Assembly (NCBI GenBank): GCA_900544515.1
Contig: UQVI01000104.1
Coordinates: 1-6,413, forward strand
DNA from: an uncultured Oscillospiraceae bacterium
GTDB taxonomy: Bacteria; Bacillota; Clostridia; Oscillospirales; Acutalibacteraceae
Direction: 5' to 3'
Length of the DNA stretch: 6,413 nucleotides
The position numbers were made by a program, and so were the translations under genes. The notes under the pieces were generated by a model. The model searched no databases and was not told the origin of the DNA. It saw only the letters and a list, made by a program, of their open reading frames with translations. Shown piece after piece: positions 6,370 to 6,413 of this stretch (position 1 is its first letter; every line of letters begins with the position of its first letter).

Positions 6370-6413
6370 CTGTCTCTTATACACATCTCCGAGCCCACGA
6401 GACTAAGGCGAAT
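6370..6413 (-). other. Nextera Read 2 adapter, i7 index and start of P7, not genomic
   Basis: Positions 6370-6403 are the exact reverse complement of the adapter at 1-34. The next eight bases, TAAGGCGA (6404-6411), match the Nextera N701 index as read, and the last two bases, AT, are the expected first bases of P7. The open frame through this region supplies the artefactual start of the SPFH protein. Confidence 0.97.

Noticed and set aside
1..6413. Whole window as a transposon with 34-base terminal inverted repeats
   Set aside because: The repeats are Nextera adapters, followed by index and P7 bases on the right. No transposase gene and no target duplication are present.

Overview
This window is one short assembled contig rather than an excerpt. 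Both ends are Illumina Nextera (Tn5 tagmentation) adapter: positions 1-34 and, in inverted orientation, 6370-6403. The right-hand copy is followed by an 8-base i7 index and two bases of P7. Native DNA is therefore about 35-6369. The moderate GC, AGGAGG-type ribosome sites, and the protein flavour of both operons fit an anaerobic Clostridia bacterium, most likely a Ruminococcus-like (Oscillospiraceae) member of a gut or rumen community. The taxonomic call is inference.

Left half, plus strand (45-3170): three closely spaced genes make a biotin-dependent carboxyl-transfer module. They encode a divergent 12S/MmdA-type acyl-CoA carboxyltransferase, a 126-residue biotin carrier with an EAMKMEN biotinylation site, and an OadA/5S-type pyruvate/oxaloacetate carboxyltransferase with all its metal ligands but no fused biotin domain. 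This matches the subunit logic of propionibacterial transcarboxylase (12S + 1.3S + 5S) and of Na+-pumping decarboxylases. No biotin carboxylase or membrane pump subunit lies in the window. The first gene has lost most of the glycine-rich oxyanion-hole motifs of its family, so its activity is uncertain.

Middle (3171-3222): a short convergent intergenic region holds a perfect 28-base palindrome flanked by T tracts on both strands, a bidirectional terminator.

Right half, minus strand (6369-3223, transcribed right to left): an SPFH-domain protein with C-terminal zinc ribbons (5' end cut off by the adapter), then a double-zinc-ribbon protein with one C-terminal membrane segment, then a secreted/membrane-anchored TPM-domain protein. 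The three correspond in family content to Bacillus subtilis YdjI, YdjG and YdjH, which work with the phage-shock protein PspA at the membrane, but here the SPFH gene comes first. The last two genes are separated by one base, so they are probably translationally coupled.

I found no RNA gene, CRISPR array, insertion sequence or phage gene. The main points for a reader are the adapter ends with their artefactual N-termini, the degenerate carboxyltransferase, and the rearranged ydj-like operon. None is a clearly new system.
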